The notes: generated by a model not told the origin, from the sequence alone. Counted from the stretch's first letter, positions 44,321 to 53,698 are shown. The stretch: DNA of 64,000 nt from JBGPTK01 sp963797765 (GCA_963797765.1 CAWCQU010000003.1:496001-560000), one strand, 5' to 3'. Translations and numbers: made by a program.

Positions 44321-45378
44321 TGCAAATCGAAACGAATGGCCATATGACAGCGGCCGTTCTTTATGGCCGCGAAGATTTAAAAATTGAATCGATTGATATC
44401 CCGGCGCTGGCGGATGATGAAGTACTCGTGCGCGTGAAGGTGGCTCTAACCTGCGGTACGGACCTGAAAGTTTGGAAACAGGGTTCGCATCCGCGAATGA
44501 TTGAACCTCCATCCGTTTTTGGCCACGAACTCGCCGGCATCATTGAATCCAAGGGAGCCGCCGTTAATGGCGGTCTCCACGCAGGCATGCGCGTTGTGCC
44601 TTCTAACTCCGCTCCCTGCAACGTGTGCATGTTCTGCCGTAAGGAACATGCCAATCTGTGCGAGGATTTGCTCTTCAATAACGGCGCGTACGCGGAATAC
44701 ATTCGTATTCCCGGCCGAATCGTCCGGCAGAATCTGCTGGAAATTCCCGATCACGTGAGCTTTGTGGACGCGGCGATGGTTGAGCCGCTGGCCTGCGTGC
44801 TGCGCGGGATCGACGAAACCGGAATCAATCCCGGCGACACCACCGTGGTGATCGGTTGCGGGCCGATTGGCTTGAAATTTATCCGTATTCTCTCCGGCCG
44901 CGGCGTTCGCGTGATCGCCATCGGCAAGCGCAAGAGCCAGGTTCGCGCGGCGGAACGGCTGGGCGCGATTGCGGCGTTTGACGTCAACGAACTTTCCGAT
45001 CCCGTGCAAACCGTCCGCCAGCTCACCGAAGGCGGCCGCGGCGCGGACGACGTGATCGAAGCAGTCGGTTCGCCGATTACCTGGCAGTGGGCGATCCAAA
45101 TGGTTCGCAAGGGCGGCACGGTGAATCTGTTCGGCGGCTGCCCGCGCGGCTCGCAAGTGCAATTCGATCCCGCGGCGTTGCATTATTCCGAGGTCACCAT
45201 CAAGTCCACGTTCCACCACACGCCGCGATTTATTCGCGACGCGCTGGATACCATCGCCCGCGGCGAAGTGCGCGCCAGCGATTTTATTACCGGGGAAATT
45301 TCGCTGAGCGAATTGCCGCAGATGTTTGAACACATGAAGCATCGCAACGGCGAATTGAAAACCGCCGTGATCCCTTAG
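44320..45378 (+). CDS. Zinc-dependent MDR-family dehydrogenase within hopanoid operon (second)
   Basis: 352 residues, same superfamily but clearly different from the previous gene. It has LTCGTDLKVWKQG (catalytic Cys), FGHELAGII, the four-Cys lobe CNVCMFCRKEHANLC, and the nucleotide-binding motif TVVIGCGPIGLKFIRIL. The ATG shares one base with the previous stop (TAATG). The shared position in the operon suggests the two act in one pathway, as partners or on successive steps. Substrate cannot be inferred from sequence. Confidence 0.85.
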   Translation: MQIETNGHMTAAVLYGREDLKIESIDIPALADDEVLVRVKVALTCGTDLKVWKQGSHPRMIEPPSVFGHELAGIIESKGAAVNGGLHAGMRVVPSNSAPCNVCMFCRKEHANLCEDLLFNNGAYAEYIRIPGRIVRQNLLEIPDHVSFVDAAMVEPLACVLRGIDETGINPGDTTVVIGCGPIGLKFIRILSGRGVRVIAIGKRKSQVRAAERLGAIAAFDVNELSDPVQTVRQLTEGGRGADDVIEAVGSPITWQWAIQMVRKGGTVNLFGGCPRGSQVQFDPAALHYSEVTIKSTFHHTPRFIRDALDTIARGEVRASDFITGEISLSELPQMFEHMKHRNGELKTAVIP

Positions 45379-45403
45379 CGGCGCGCCGGCCGGGGCTGAT
45401 GCT

Positions 45404-46375
45404 TTGATGCTTGCCACACCGGAACTCGAAATCGCGCGGAATCTTCCGCCCGCCGGATGCGCGCCCGGCCAGGCCCGCGACTACACTCGCTGGCTTGCCA
45501 CTCATCACTACGAAAATTTCACGGTGGTTTCCTGGCTGTTGCCCCGCCGACTTCACCAGCATTTTTACAATGTCTACGCCTATTGCCGCTGGGCCGACGA
45601 TTTAGGCGACGAAGTTCCCGATCCCGCGCGCGCCATCGAATTGCTCGACGCCTGGGAAGACGAACTTCGCCGCGCCTACGCTGGCTCTGCCTCCCACCCC
45701 GTATTTGTCGCGCTGGCGGAAACCGTGCGCGAATTTCAAATTCCCGTGGAGCCGTTTGCCGATCTGCTGAAAGCGTTTCGCCAGGATCAAACCGTTCATC
45801 GCTACGCGGATTGGCGGGGCGTGCTCGATTATTGCCGCTATTCCGCGAATCCGGTGGGCCGGCTGGTGCTGTATCTCTGCGGGTACCGCGACGAGGAGCG
45901 CCAGTTGCTCTCTGATGCTACCTGCACCGCGCTGCAACTCGCAAATTTCTGGCAGGACGTTGCCCGCGACCTGGATAAGGATCGCATCTATATCCCCTTG
46001 GATGCTCTGGCTGCGCGAGGCATCACGGAAGAAGATCTGTTCAAGCATCGCTTCAGCAACCAATACGCCGCGTTGATGAAAGATTTGATCCAGCGAACGC
46101 GTGAACTTTTTGCGGCGGGCGCGCCTCTCCCCGCAATGCTCGCGCCCGAATTTCGCGTGGATATCGAATTATTCCGCCGCGGCGGGCTGGCCATCCTCAA
46201 TTCCATCGCCACGGTCGGGTATGACACTTTGCATCACCGCCCCGCGCTCGGCCGCGCCACGCAAGTGCGGCTGCTGGGCCGCGCGTTTCTTTCGCGCATT
46301 TTCCAGGCGGCTTCTTCCGATCCCGCAAACGGAGAAACGGATCCGGATTCCCCGGCGGGCCGCCGCGATGCCTGA
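45404..46375 (+). CDS. hpnC: HpnC, squalene synthase-like (presqualene to hydroxysqualene)
   Basis: 323 residues of the trans-isoprenyl diphosphate synthase fold. First Asp-rich motif YAYCRWADDLGDE and second NFWQDVARDLDKDRIYIP are present. HpnC converts presqualene diphosphate to hydroxysqualene in the HpnC-HpnD-HpnE route to squalene. It lies 25 bp after the second MDR gene and overlaps hpnD by 8 bp. Start at TTG 45404 or ATG 45407. Confidence 0.93.
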   Translation: MMLATPELEIARNLPPAGCAPGQARDYTRWLATHHYENFTVVSWLLPRRLHQHFYNVYAYCRWADDLGDEVPDPARAIELLDAWEDELRRAYAGSASHPVFVALAETVREFQIPVEPFADLLKAFRQDQTVHRYADWRGVLDYCRYSANPVGRLVLYLCGYRDEERQLLSDATCTALQLANFWQDVARDLDKDRIYIPLDALAARGITEEDLFKHRFSNQYAALMKDLIQRTRELFAAGAPLPAMLAPEFRVDIELFRRGGLAILNSIATVGYDTLHHRPALGRATQVRLLGRAFLSRIFQAASSDPANGETDPDSPAGRRDA

Positions 46376-47354
46376 GCCACTTTCGACGGAAACTCTGCCC
46401 CCGCAGCCTCTCCCTCGCGAGCCGCTCACAATCGAACAGTCATATGCTTACTGCCGCAAACTCGCCCGAAACGCCGCGCGCAATTTCTACTACGGTTTTC
46501 TTCTGCTGCCGCAGGCGAAGCGCGATGCTCTGTGCGCGCTCTACGCCTTCATGCGCCAGGTGGACGACATCGCCGATTCTCCCGGCGAATTATCCGCCAA
46601 GCAGCGCGGCCTGGCCCAGCGGCGCGCGGAAATGGATCGCGCTTTTGCGGGCGATGCCGATTCGAATCCTGTGTGGCCTGCCTTCCGGCACACCGTGGAG
46701 CATTACAAAATTCCTCCGCGCTATTTGCACGATTTGATTTCCGGCGCGGAAATGGACCAGTCAGTCTCCGAATACGAAACTTTCGATTTGCTGTACGAAT
46801 ATTGCTATCGAGTTGCCGGCACGGTGGGGCTTTGCTGCCTATATGTATTCGGCTTTAGCGATATTCACGCCCCGGAACTCGCGGAATCCCTGGGCATCGC
46901 TTTTCAATTGACGAATATTCTCCGCGATCTTCCGCGCGATCTGGAAATGGGCCGCATTTATTTGCCGAAGGAAGATCTCGCGCTATTCGGATGTACGCGC
47001 GCGGATTTGGCCGCTGCCGCTCCCAGCCCCGCGTTCCTGCAATTGATGCGGTTCGAAGCCGAGCGCGCCTGGCAATTTTATCGCGACGGCTGGCCGCTGC
47101 TCGAAATGGTGGACCAAGATAGCCGCCGTGCTCTGTGGGCGCTGGCGCGAATTTATTCCGGCATCTTGGATAAAATCGAATTGCGCAACTTCGATGTACT
47201 ATCTCTGCCGCCGGCTCGCCTGACCACCGCCGAAAAAATCTGGATCCTGGCGCGGGCGCGGCTCGGCTTGCGAAACGAATCTGATGCCTTTCGAAAACGT
47301 GATCGTGATCGGCGGGGGACTGGCGGGACTTTCGTGCGCCGTCGCGCTGGCTGA
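46368..47354 (+). CDS. hpnD: HpnD, presqualene diphosphate synthase
   Basis: 328 residues from ATG at 46368. HpnD condenses two farnesyl diphosphates to presqualene diphosphate. The motifs YAFMRQVDDIADS (first Asp-rich) and LTNILRDLPRDLEMGRIYLP (second) are clear. The frame stays open upstream into hpnC but that part is a shadow reading. The last about 25 residues (Arg-rich) overlap the start of hpnE by 71 bp, a longer overlap than elsewhere in the operon; they lie beyond the conserved family core. Confidence 0.94.
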   Translation: MPEPLSTETLPPQPLPREPLTIEQSYAYCRKLARNAARNFYYGFLLLPQAKRDALCALYAFMRQVDDIADSPGELSAKQRGLAQRRAEMDRAFAGDADSNPVWPAFRHTVEHYKIPPRYLHDLISGAEMDQSVSEYETFDLLYEYCYRVAGTVGLCCLYVFGFSDIHAPELAESLGIAFQLTNILRDLPRDLEMGRIYLPKEDLALFGCTRADLAAAAPSPAFLQLMRFEAERAWQFYRDGWPLLEMVDQDSRRALWALARIYSGILDKIELRNFDVLSLPPARLTTAEKIWILARARLGLRNESDAFRKRDRDRRGTGGTFVRRRAG

Positions 47355-48702
47355 AGCGGGCTGCCGTGTCCGGATGTTTGAAAAGCGCCCCCACCTGGGC
47401 GGGCGCGCTACGTCCTATACGCTGCCCGACGGCAGCCACGTGGATAATTGCCAGCATCTCACGCTGGGCTGCTGCACCAATCTCGATGATTTCTATCGCC
47501 GCGTTGGCGCCGCCGGCAAAATCCGTTACTACGATCGTTACATTTTCGCGGATCGCGCTGGCCGCCGCTCCTCGATCGAGCCTTCGCCGCTGCCGCCGCC
47601 ATTTCATTTCGCGCCTTCCTTTCTGCTGTTCCCCGCGCTTTCCTTAACGGATAAGCGCGGCATTGGCAATGTGCTCTTGGAGATTGCACGCGCTGGCGGA
47701 CGCGTTCCCGCCGCCGATGGCGTCTCCATGCTCGATTGGCTGCGCAGCCGGAAGCAAACTCCCAATGCCATTGAACGATTCTGGCGCTGCGCGCTGGTCA
47801 GCGCGCTTGACGAAACTCTCGACCGCTCCGATGCGAAGTATGGTATCGACGTCTATTACAAAACTTTTTTGGCTAATCGTACTGGAGGCCGCATCGGACT
47901 TCCCACCGTGCCGCTCGGCGAGCTTTACGATGGCTGCAGCGCCGCGGTCGAGCGCCAGGGTGGGGAAGTGCGCAGCCGCGCGGGAGTGCGTTCCATTTGT
48001 GTAACGGACAACCGGGTCACAGGTCTTCTCTGCGAAGACGGCTCGCAGATCACCGCCGATGCTTACGTCTCCGCTGTCACTCACGATGCCTTGCTCGGCA
48101 TGCTCCCCGGCGAATTAATCGAACGCGAGGCGTGCTTCGCGAATCTTCGCAATCTCCGGACCTCTCCCATCACCGGAATCCATCTCTGGTTTGATCGCCC
48201 GGTAATGTATGAGCCGTATCTCGCGCTGCTCGATCACACGGTCCAATGGATTTTCAACAAGACACGCCTTTCCGAAAATCGCGATCCGAATGCCCCAGAA
48301 GGCGTGGAACAACATCTCCAACTTGTCGTCAGCGCATCCTACGATCTGGTTCCGCGATCCCGCGCGGAAATCGTCGCGCTCTGCCTGGCCGAACTTTCCG
48401 AAGTGCTTCCCGGTGTCCGCGCCGCGGGCGTTGTAAAATCCACGGTGATCAAAGAAGTAGCCGCCACATTTTCCCCGTTTCCCGGTGTCGACCGCTGGCG
48501 CCCGGCGCAACAATCTCCGTTGTCCAATTTATTCCTGGCTGGAGATTGGACGCGCACCGGATGGCCTTCCACCATGGAAGGCGCAGTCCGCAGCGGCTAT
48601 TTGGCCGCCGAATCCTTGCTCTCCGCCGCCTCGCGCCCACGGTCCTTCCTGGTCCCCGATCTCCCCGCCGAATCGCTATCTCTCTATTGGTCCCGCCGCT
48701 AA
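47284..48702 (+). CDS. hpnE: HpnE, hydroxysqualene dehydroxylase (FAD-dependent)
   Basis: 472 residues. HpnE reduces hydroxysqualene to squalene. The FAD-binding GxGxxG motif NVIVIGGGLAGLSCAVALAEAG (about 5-26), FEKRPHLGGRATSY and the C-terminal NLFLAGDWTRTGWPSTMEGAVRSGYLAAE are typical of the squalene-associated FAD desaturase-like family. Last gene of the operon. ATG at 47284 lies inside the end of hpnD. Confidence 0.94.
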   Translation: MPFENVIVIGGGLAGLSCAVALAEAGCRVRMFEKRPHLGGRATSYTLPDGSHVDNCQHLTLGCCTNLDDFYRRVGAAGKIRYYDRYIFADRAGRRSSIEPSPLPPPFHFAPSFLLFPALSLTDKRGIGNVLLEIARAGGRVPAADGVSMLDWLRSRKQTPNAIERFWRCALVSALDETLDRSDAKYGIDVYYKTFLANRTGGRIGLPTVPLGELYDGCSAAVERQGGEVRSRAGVRSICVTDNRVTGLLCEDGSQITADAYVSAVTHDALLGMLPGELIEREACFANLRNLRTSPITGIHLWFDRPVMYEPYLALLDHTVQWIFNKTRLSENRDPNAPEGVEQHLQLVVSASYDLVPRSRAEIVALCLAELSEVLPGVRAAGVVKSTVIKEVAATFSPFPGVDRWRPAQQSPLSNLFLAGDWTRTGWPSTMEGAVRSGYLAAESLLSAASRPRSFLVPDLPAESLSLYWSRR

Positions 48703-48735
48703 CTATTCTCTTAGACCGCCCGCTAACCCGTTTTT

Positions 48736-48760
48736 GTAGGGGCCGGCCTCTGGCCGCGCC
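48736..48760. repeat. REP-like element, family A copy 5
   Basis: GTAGGGGCCGGCCTCTGG then CCGCGCC, just after the hopanoid operon. Related to 28641-28780 and 34960-35008. Confidence 0.5.
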
Positions 48761-48982
48761 AGCCATTCGCCGTCATTCCGAGGCCGCGACTGCCCCGCCG
48801 TTCGTGCAGGGCGCGGCCGAGGAATCCAGAGCAATCCGAGCCGCCCGAGATGCGGTATTCGCAGAGCAATGGCCCCGTCGTAAGCTTGTCTTGCGTTTCT
48901 TTGCCAAGCCCCACGCGCGCCATTGTCCCGCACTCATAGTTCATGCTATACGTAACCCGCCAATTACTAGAGGAGCCCAGAA

Positions 48983-49690
48983 ATGAGCTTTTTCAACGGC
49001 CTATATCCCTACGAAATTCTGATGCTGGTGGCGGGCTGTCTATTCTTCCTGGTGCTGTTGGTTGCGCTGATCGTCTTCGTGATGCGCAATAAGTCCATCA
49101 CCGCCCTGCTCCCGTTTTTTGTGCTCACGATTGTGATGATCGGGTTTCCCTCCTACCAGTCGATCCAGATCACCAAGGATGGCGTAACGCTGCAGAAGGA
49201 CGTCGATCAACTGAAGGCGAATCCCACGGATACGGCTCTGCGTGAAACGGTATCCACGCAAGTGGCGAAACTTTCCGCGCGGCCGATCCAGAATGCCGGG
49301 CTGGTCACCACCATCGCCAGCGCCCAGGTCGCTTTGGGCGATACGCAATCGGCGCAAACGAACCTGGAGAAGGCCCTGGCTTTGTCGCCGCAGCTTCCTG
49401 CCGCGCTCGATCTGAAGAAGCGTTTGGAAATCGATAGCAACCTGCAGAAGCTTACTTCCGCCGTTGAGCAAAATCCGAACGATCAAGCCGCCAAAGATCA
49501 GCTCAGCACAGTCGTCAGCCAAGCCGGCAGCATGCAAATCGCCAGTCCCGTTACGATGACTAACCTCGCTAAAGCTCACGTCTTGCTAGGCAATCCCGCT
49601 CAAGCAAAAGTAATCGTCGACAAAGCCCTGAAAATCGATCCACATCTGGCCTCAGCACTTGCGTTGAAGCAAAAAATAACTCCTCCGTGA
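48983..49690 (+). CDS. TPR-like membrane-anchored protein
   Basis: 235 residues. Two N-terminal membrane helices (LMLVAGCLFFLVLLVALIVFV, about 14-34; ALLPFFVLTIVMIGFPSYQSI, about 42-62) are followed by a helical region with TPR-like repeats (AQVALGDTQSAQTNLEKALALSPQLPAALD; AHVLLGNPAQAKVIVDKALKIDPHLASAL). GAGGAG precedes the ATG. TPR domains bind proteins, so a scaffold role in the envelope is likely. It lies 280 bp after hpnE and is probably a separate unit. Confidence 0.7.
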   Translation: MSFFNGLYPYEILMLVAGCLFFLVLLVALIVFVMRNKSITALLPFFVLTIVMIGFPSYQSIQITKDGVTLQKDVDQLKANPTDTALRETVSTQVAKLSARPIQNAGLVTTIASAQVALGDTQSAQTNLEKALALSPQLPAALDLKKRLEIDSNLQKLTSAVEQNPNDQAAKDQLSTVVSQAGSMQIASPVTMTNLAKAHVLLGNPAQAKVIVDKALKIDPHLASALALKQKITPP

Positions 49691-49817
49691 ATCGATTATT
49701 GTTTCCACGATGCCTGGTCAAACAGGAATCTGGGGCTGTTACCGGTCGAAGCGCTCGCGAATCGCGACGCGCTGGAAGGAATTCTGAACCGCTTCGGGTT
49801 GGCTTAGCGGCAAAGGC

Positions 49818-51275
49818 TTATTTAAGGTAAATCCCACCGCTGATCGCGCCCCCCAGATCTCCTGCCTTGCCGCCTTCTCTTTTGCCTCCCGTGATATCAA
49901 GGGAGCCTTTCGGCTCACCGTGGCAGGAGAGGCACGAAGCGTCATAATATTCGGGCACCAGCACTCGATAGGCTTTTTTACCGTTCAGCGGGGCTTCTTG
50001 CTCCACGAAATCGCCTTTCTTGAATCCTGGCGACTGGAACTTGGTTTTGATAATCTCGTCCTCCCAGGCATCCGGCGAATTGGACTGGTGGCGTACCAGT
50101 TCCGCGGGAGCGGTCAGTTTCAAGTAGCCAAGCCCGCCCACTTTCCTGCTGAAGCGCTCGGCCACTCGATATGCAAACACCGCTGGCAGAAATCCCTTAA
50201 AGCCGCGATTGGGATCGTTGATCAGTGGCTGTGCCTCCTCCATCACTTCCTGCATCGAGTCCATCTCAGCTTGAAGCATCTGTCCTTCCGCGGATGTCGG
50301 ATCGAGGATCGGAACGGGATGGCCGGTTTGCTCGGCATATTTCGCCTTGGCCAGCTCGATCACTTTCTTCCCGGTTAGACCCTTGCCAGACCTCGGTTGA
50401 TTGATTACGTCCTGCTGGTCAGATATAACCTGCCTCGCGGAACGCAATAAGCCAGTTAAATGGAGTAGCACCGTGTGATCAATCTCATCCTCGCTGGCCG
50501 CTTCCTCCGGCATCACTTGTTGGAGCAGATCGGGTTTGACGGAGATTGCCCCACTGAACGGCCGGTTGTGCGAGGCGATCAGCACGATCGACACCGCCAC
50601 TCCGATCGCGAAAATCCCCATGGCGATGGCAGCAGCGCCGCGATTATCGCTATGCACCATGGCGATGGCGGTGAGGGTACAAAGAGCCTGCAGCAGCAGG
50701 GCCGCCCATTTTACCCAGTTGACGCCCGACCGGCTGACGATGATCCGCTGCCGGCGGGCGTCAATCGCGTTTTCGAGCGCGGCCACGATTTCGCGCTGCG
50801 CGGTCGTCTGCCCTTCGCTGTGGGGCGCCAGAGCCAGGATCAATTCCATCTCCTCTGCCAGCGCCAGCGGAGTCACCCTCAGGGAGGCTGATTGTTTGGC
50901 CATCATCGGCCATTCGTAAGACACAGCTTCCTGAATTTGGCGGCGCGTCAGATCCCGCAAACGCGCTTCCGGCTCTCCCGGAAAACTGGCGGCTAGAAAT
51001 ACAACCGTGCTGAGCGAGCTGGCCTCGCGGTTGACGGCGGCTTTGGCGCGATCCACATCGCTCCAAACCTGGGCGGCGATAAACGCGACAAACAGTCCGA
51101 AGATGATGCCCAGGGGCGGCAGCATGCCGGCGGAAACACCTTTGAAGCTACGCGTTCGCTCCCCCGTCGCAAGACTCATGACGATGGCGAAGATCCCCCA
51201 AGTGGCCAGGAAAGTAAGCGCGAACATCACCAGAGTCATCCAGCCTAGCGGAAGGTTTTGGATCCATTCGCTCAT
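49818..51275 (-). CDS. DUF4239-like membrane protein fused to DUF3365-like heme-binding domain
   Basis: 485 residues. The N-terminal half (about 1-240) is a DUF4239/bestrophin-like membrane domain (TLVMFALTFLATWGIFAIVMSLA; GMLPPLGIIFGLFVAFIAAQVWSDVDRAKAAVNREASSLSTVV; a later pair near 190-230). The C-terminal half (about 300-485) resembles the DUF3365/Tll0287-like PAS fold, with VFAYRVAERFSRKVGGLGYLKLTAPAE and a heme-c motif CLSCH in YYDASCLSCHGEPKG. The combination suggests a membrane protein with a redox or gas sensing module. The heme motif lies in the part following the last membrane helix. ATG at 51275. Confidence 0.78.
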   Translation of the reverse strand: MSEWIQNLPLGWMTLVMFALTFLATWGIFAIVMSLATGERTRSFKGVSAGMLPPLGIIFGLFVAFIAAQVWSDVDRAKAAVNREASSLSTVVFLAASFPGEPEARLRDLTRRQIQEAVSYEWPMMAKQSASLRVTPLALAEEMELILALAPHSEGQTTAQREIVAALENAIDARRQRIIVSRSGVNWVKWAALLLQALCTLTAIAMVHSDNRGAAAIAMGIFAIGVAVSIVLIASHNRPFSGAISVKPDLLQQVMPEEAASEDEIDHTVLLHLTGLLRSARQVISDQQDVINQPRSGKGLTGKKVIELAKAKYAEQTGHPVPILDPTSAEGQMLQAEMDSMQEVMEEAQPLINDPNRGFKGFLPAVFAYRVAERFSRKVGGLGYLKLTAPAELVRHQSNSPDAWEDEIIKTKFQSPGFKKGDFVEQEAPLNGKKAYRVLVPEYYDASCLSCHGEPKGSLDITGGKREGGKAGDLGGAISGGIYLK

Positions 51276-52009
51276 CTTGACTCCTAAGCCGGGATTCCCG
51301 TTATGGGACTCGCGTACGCCGGAATTATTGTTTCTAATTTTATCCTGGAGCAGAAAGCTGTCCCGGCCACTCGGGAAGACCCGTATGTTTAGTCAGAGCA
51401 TGAAGATAAACCGCAAATATCTTTTACACCGTCATTGCCGAGTTTTAAATCGGAAATCCTGGCAATGTGTCTCTGTGGCGGATTCTCTTGACTGTTTGTT
51501 GACTATATGGTAATTAATTGTATGAGGCAAAATCGTGTTGTCACCCAGTCAAGCTTGCCTGCGGGCCTGCCTGGGTTGAAATCCTCTGCCGCCGGTTGCC
51601 TGGGCACTGCAATTCGTTCCCTGAGCTGCATGGAAGAAAAGTCCGGCAGCCCGAAACATGTTGGGCAAGCTTTTGCGCCGTGTCTCTGCGGCACTCGCAA
51701 CCGTCGGAGCGCTGCTCGAAACAAATTCTCACCCAGGGAATTCGTGGCCAATTCGAAAATTCCACGCAGCGATTTGAAGCTCACGAACCGCATTTCTAAT
51801 CGCCTGGTTAATCGCCAATGGAAAACATAGTCAAGATCACTCAAACCATTGACAAAACAAGGAGTTATGGAATTCTAATCGCTCCTATATCGTGCGTTCG
51901 GAAGGGCGCGAAAATAAGGGATAAAAATGAGTGCTGGGATGGCAAAAAGCCCTTTTCTGCGGCATTATTTCTAGCGGAGTGGCGGCGTGAATCCTGTTGG
52001 AGGTGAGCC
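51276..52009. other. Intergenic region, no convincing gene
   Basis: About 730 bases between divergent genes. Several short frames lack ribosome binding sites. The part near 51790-51895 carries TTCTAATCGC motifs and the 19-mer at 51873-51891 also found at 1234-1252. No RNA gene was recognised. Confidence 0.45.
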
Positions 52010-53116
52010 GTGGGCAAATCGAAGAGCGAATCGGTTCAATTGCTGGTGGGAACGGCGAAGGGCGGATTCATTTTTCGCAGCGATGCGCGGCGGAAGAAAT
52101 GGTCGGTGGAAGGTCCACTGTTCAAGGGATTGAAGGTGCACCATTTCACCAGCGACCGTCGCGACCGCGAGACTTTCTATGCCGCGACTTATTCGGAATG
52201 GTGGGGCTGCGACATTCAACGCAGCCTGGATGGCGGAAAGAAGTGGCTGCGGACGAATGGCGGCGTGCGCTATGAACCGGAATCGGGGCTATCGGTAAAA
52301 TGTGTCTGGCATATTCGTCCGGGGCGCGCGAGCGAGCCGGGCGTGATTTACGCGGGTGTTGATCCGGCTGGACTGTTTCGCAGCGAGGATAGCGGCGTGA
52401 ATTGGAGCGAAGTGACCGGCTTAAACCGGCACGAGACGCGCAGCCGCTGGACACCTGGCGCCGGCGGAATGATCCTGCACACCATTTTGCCCGATCCCGA
52501 AAATCCGCTACGGATGCACATTGCCATTTCGGCGGCGGGGGTGTTTCGCACGGATGACGGTGGAAAAACCTGGCTGCCGCGAAATCAGGGGACGCGCGCC
52601 GATTTCATGCCGGATAAGTTTCCGGAACTAGGACAATGCGTTCACAAGCTGGCGCTGGCGCCCGGGCGGAAGGACTTGCTCTACCAGCAGAATCATTGCG
52701 GCGTGTACCGTTCGGATTCCGGCGGCGATAAATGGACCGATATTTCGCGCGGACTTTCGTCGCGTTTCGGATTTCCGATGGCGGTGCATCCGCACGATCC
52801 GGATACTATCTGGGTGGTGCCGATGACCGGGGCCGAATTCCGCGCTTGCCCGAATGGCGAGTTGATCGCGTACCGTTCGCAGAACGGCGGGCGCGCCTGG
52901 CAAAAACAAACGCGTGGATTGCCGTCGCGCAATGCGCACCTGTTGGTGCTGCGCGAAGCCATGTCCACTGATTCGGCCGAAACTGCCGGCATCTACTTCG
53001 GAACCGCCACCGGACAGGTTTTCTACACCGCCAACGAGGGACGCGAGTGGGATTTGCTTGCTGATTACCTGCCGCCGGTCTACTCTATAGAGGCGTTCGG
53101 GCCTGCTCGGGCATAG
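52010..53116 (+). CDS. BNR/VPS10-like beta-propeller protein, paralog
   Basis: 368 residues. Asp-box motifs include RSLDGGKKWLRT, RTDDGGKTWLPR, RSDSGGDKWTDI and RSQNGGRAWQKQ. It is clearly related to the protein at 21785-22897 (shared FRSRDGG/FRSEDSG-type motifs and PELGQCVHKLA versus PEFGQCVHKIA). Start is GTG at 52010 with GGAGG 7 nt upstream. No MoaD-like neighbour here. A soluble propeller; no signal peptide and no catalytic residues recognised. Confidence 0.82.
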   Translation: MGKSKSESVQLLVGTAKGGFIFRSDARRKKWSVEGPLFKGLKVHHFTSDRRDRETFYAATYSEWWGCDIQRSLDGGKKWLRTNGGVRYEPESGLSVKCVWHIRPGRASEPGVIYAGVDPAGLFRSEDSGVNWSEVTGLNRHETRSRWTPGAGGMILHTILPDPENPLRMHIAISAAGVFRTDDGGKTWLPRNQGTRADFMPDKFPELGQCVHKLALAPGRKDLLYQQNHCGVYRSDSGGDKWTDISRGLSSRFGFPMAVHPHDPDTIWVVPMTGAEFRACPNGELIAYRSQNGGRAWQKQTRGLPSRNAHLLVLREAMSTDSAETAGIYFGTATGQVFYTANEGREWDLLADYLPPVYSIEAFGPARA

Positions 53117-53239
53117 CCGCACCGAACGCGTCTTCCCTGGCGTTGTGACCCCTGGGAGTACCGATCCACATCATGTGCCTGTAAATGGATTTGCCCCAAG
53201 TGTTTCGGAGTATGATGAATTATCCCCCCGGAGGAATTT

Positions 53240-53698
53240 ATGGACCGGAAGTATAAGCAAAAGGGCTATCAGCAGAGCGATCGCCCTGAAAAGAAGAAGG
53301 AGCGTCCGCCGGAGCCGCGTCCCCGGCAGGACCAGATGGGGCCGCGAACGCCGCGGATGGTGGGCACGGTTACACGCGCCCGCTGCTCGAGTTGCGGCGC
53401 GGCGCTGGCTCCTGGATTTGATTTGAATGCGCAGTGCCCGCGCTGCAATGCGGATTTGCATTGCTGCAAGCAGTGCGTCCACTTCGATACCGCGGCGCAA
53501 TTTGAGTGCACGCAGCCGATTCCGGAACGAATTGCGAAGAAAGATGCCCGGAACACCTGCACATTTTTTGAGATCCGCGTGACGGTGGAAAAGGATACTT
53601 CGCCGGTTACCTATGCGAGCAGCACTCCCACGACGTCGATTCCTTCCGAGCGGCCGAACGATGCGCGCAAGGCTTTCGAAAATCTCTTCAAGAAATAA
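53240..53698 (+). CDS. Zinc-ribbon-containing protein of unknown function
   Basis: 152 residues. A highly charged N terminus (KKKERPPEPRPRQD) precedes a cysteine-rich region with two CxxC pairs and a third cluster (RCSSCGAAL, CPRCNADLHCCKQCVHFD), likely a zinc ribbon. GGAGG upstream supports the ATG at 53240. Proteins with a single such ribbon are common but uncharacterised in Acidobacteria; a nucleic-acid or protein-binding role is possible. Confidence 0.7.
   Translation: MDRKYKQKGYQQSDRPEKKKERPPEPRPRQDQMGPRTPRMVGTVTRARCSSCGAALAPGFDLNAQCPRCNADLHCCKQCVHFDTAAQFECTQPIPERIAKKDARNTCTFFEIRVTVEKDTSPVTYASSTPTTSIPSERPNDARKAFENLFKK

Noticed and set aside
44446..45417. Minus-strand frame opposite the second MDR gene
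   Set aside because: Antisense shadow of the hopanoid operon; no start signal and low-quality composition.
46101..46367. Upstream extension of the hpnD frame into hpnC
   Set aside because: This part is an out-of-frame reading of hpnC; the hpnD protein begins at MPEPLSTET.
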